From: DATJHM01 sp035493895
GTDB lineage: Bacteria; Chloroflexota; Ktedonobacteria; Ktedonobacterales; Ktedonobacteraceae
Assembly (NCBI GenBank): GCA_035493895.1
Contig: DATJHM010000310.1
Coordinates: 1 to 5,746, forward strand
Direction: 5' to 3'
Length of the DNA stretch: 5,746 bases
The notes beneath the pieces are model-generated. The model saw only the letters and a program-made list of their open reading frames with translations. It was not told where the DNA came from and did no database searches. The translations under genes were made by a program, and so were the position numbers. Below are positions 5,253 through 5,746 of this stretch, piece after piece. The stretch's first letter is position 1, and every line of letters starts with the position of its first letter.

Positions 5253-5373
5253 GTCGCTTCTGGACATGCGACCTCTACTCGCTCTCTCCTCGGGGAGCGT
5301 GAGCAAGCCGGATGGTGGAGAGAAGAATTCCCCGTCTTTTAAGCGGGGAAGTGTCAAAAGTTGATCCTGGTCT
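5234..5373 (+). ncRNA. predicted omega RNA (scaffold plus guide) of the TnpB
   Basis: The stretch from the end of tnpB to the right end is strongly structured. CTCC/GGAG sits around 5234-5246, GTCGC/GCGAC at 5253-5257 and 5268-5272, and an 8-bp stem CGCTCTCT/GGGGAGCG at 5280-5287 and 5292-5299. The right-end hairpin closes the series. In characterised TnpB systems the omega RNA covers the 3' part of tnpB and the right end, and the first roughly 16 bases of flanking DNA serve as guide. Here the guide would begin at 5358 (AAGTTGATCCTGGTCT). The 5' end of the RNA is not defined by sequence and may lie inside tnpB. Confidence 0.55.
5325..5357 (+). repeat. right-end guide GAAT, hairpin with extrahelical T, cleavage site TCAA
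   Basis: GAAT (5325-5328) abuts the hairpin. CCCCG (5330-5334) pairs with CGGGG (5344-5348), T5335 is extrahelical, and CTT/AAG (5336-5338 and 5341-5343) continue the stem. After AAGTG the element ends in TCAA (5354-5357). Layout and sequence mirror the left end and match the IS608 right end as known from the literature. On the opposite strand, TCA here is the present stop codon of the metallophosphoesterase. Confidence 0.8.
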
Positions 5374-5746
5374 GTAAAATCCGGGCGCGGTCAGTCACTG
5401 CCGTAGCTACTGTTTCGGAAAAAGTCTTCCAGGGCTCGCGCGACGGCTGCACAAGGGCCTTGATCTGCTCATGAAAAACACTATTCGTCGCGCCCTCGTG
5501 GATAGACTCTTCGACCCGAACGACATACTCCCTCGCACTGGCTGCCTGATTGTACATGCGTAACGAGGTCACCTGTAACGTCTCGTCTATGAGTAGCACG
5601 GCCGCACCATAGATCGGTGTTGGCTGAATCGAATCTACGATCCATCCACCACTGTTGTAGACGTTCATCCACTGAGGGTAGCCAGTAAAGGTCATATCCT
5701 GCTGAAAAGGTTTGTGGGTATGGCCGAAGAGGAAGGTTACATCTTG
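5354..5746 (-). CDS. metallophosphoesterase, C-terminal part (runs off right edge)
   Basis: The last 130 codons of a calcineurin-like metallophosphoesterase; the N-terminal metal ligands lie outside the window. The first visible residues, VTFLFGHTHKPF, contain the G-H-T-H motif that supplies ligands to the two-metal centre. VYNSGGW further on is the usual Asn-Gly-Gly-type strand after it. A tail of about 65 residues, mostly predicted helix, follows the end of the domain. Such enzymes hydrolyse phosphomono- or phosphodiesters; the substrate cannot be told. The final codon (Phe, TTT) and stop (TGA) both use bases of the inserted element; without it the frame would end in Leu and TAA. The protein is therefore not truncated, only changed in its last residue. 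Transcription from tnpB and its RNA runs antisense into this gene. Confidence 0.85.
   Translation of the reverse strand, partial: QDVTFLFGHTHKPFQQDMTFTGYPQWMNVYNSGGWIVDSIQPTPIYGAAVLLIDETLQVTSLRMYNQAASAREYVVRVEESIHEGATNSVFHEQIKALVQPSREPWKTFSETVATAVTDRARILQTRINF

Larger units (their letters stand above)
3916..5357 (+). mobile_element. IS200/IS605-superfamily element carrying only tnpB (IS1341-like), IS608-type ends
   Basis: An apparently complete 1442-bp element. The left end follows TTAC (3912-3915). A 14-base linker, the guide AAAG (3930-3933) and a hairpin with a bulged T come next. The right end has guide GAAT (5325-5328), a matching hairpin and terminal TCAA (5354-5357). IS608 is known to use TTAC/AAAG and TCAA/GAAT pairing in single-strand transposition by TnpA. 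The element lacks tnpA, and the 205 bases before tnpB leave no room for one, so mobility would need a TnpA supplied in trans. As expected for this superfamily there are no terminal inverted repeats or target duplications. Joining the flanks restores a sensible end for the interrupted metallophosphoesterase, which independently supports both boundaries. Confidence 0.85.

Noticed and set aside
4017..5357. 446-codon open frame on the minus strand covering all of tnpB
   Set aside because: It is exactly antisense to a gene with full catalytic motifs, starts at TTG inside the right-end sequence, and shows no recognisable domain. It is a codon-bias shadow.

Overview
This window looks like accessory-type DNA from a soil or filamentous bacterium with moderate GC. 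The mix of a lineage-specific repeat protein, small orphan ORFs, a membrane desaturase and an orphan-tnpB insertion sequence would suit Chloroflexota such as Ktedonobacteria. That assignment rests on general character only and is an inference.

Layout, left to right. (1) A possible gene tail (1-60) leads into a large unrecognised + strand gene (75-1460). It encodes twelve tandem hexapeptides, a helical segment, a polar linker, about four 48-residue amphipathic helical repeats and a compact C-terminal domain. A second Shine-Dalgarno/ATG lies inside it at 519-533 and resembles the gene's own start. (2) A 347-bp gap (1461-1807) holds a strong hairpin, a 17-bp perfect palindrome and an extended -10 element. 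(3) Two small unrecognised + strand ORFs follow (1808-2044 and 2089-2403). (4) A complete minus-strand membrane fatty acid desaturase with all three histidine boxes (2509-3606) converges on them. (5) A 309-bp AT-rich gap (3607-3915) carries repeated CAGAAAATAG boxes in the desaturase leader and a terminator-like hairpin. (6) An apparently complete IS200/IS605-superfamily element (3916-5357) carries an intact tnpB (4122-5252) and no tnpA. (7) The C-terminal part of a minus-strand metallophosphoesterase runs off the right edge (5354-5746).

The best-supported result is the exact boundary of the insertion sequence. Both ends carry a hairpin with a single extrahelical T. The tetranucleotides AAAG (left) and GAAT (right) abut the 5' feet of these hairpins. 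TTAC flanks the left end and TCAA closes the right end. As I recall it, this is the cleavage/guide code of IS608. Joining the flanks computationally (TTAC + AAG...) restores a metallophosphoesterase reading frame ending ...Ile-Asn-Leu-TAA. With the element present the frame ends ...Ile-Asn-Phe-TGA. The element therefore entered the last sense codon and stop of the host gene, replaced both, and left the protein the same length with one changed residue. The ancestral arrangement was probably metallophosphoesterase followed by desaturase, both on the minus strand, with a roughly 300-bp spacer.

The TnpB should act as an RNA-guided nuclease. Its omega RNA would come from the 3' end of tnpB and the structured right end, with a guide starting at 5358. 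That guide matches the end of the metallophosphoesterase gene, so the predicted target is the empty allele of this locus, next to the presumed TAM TTAC.
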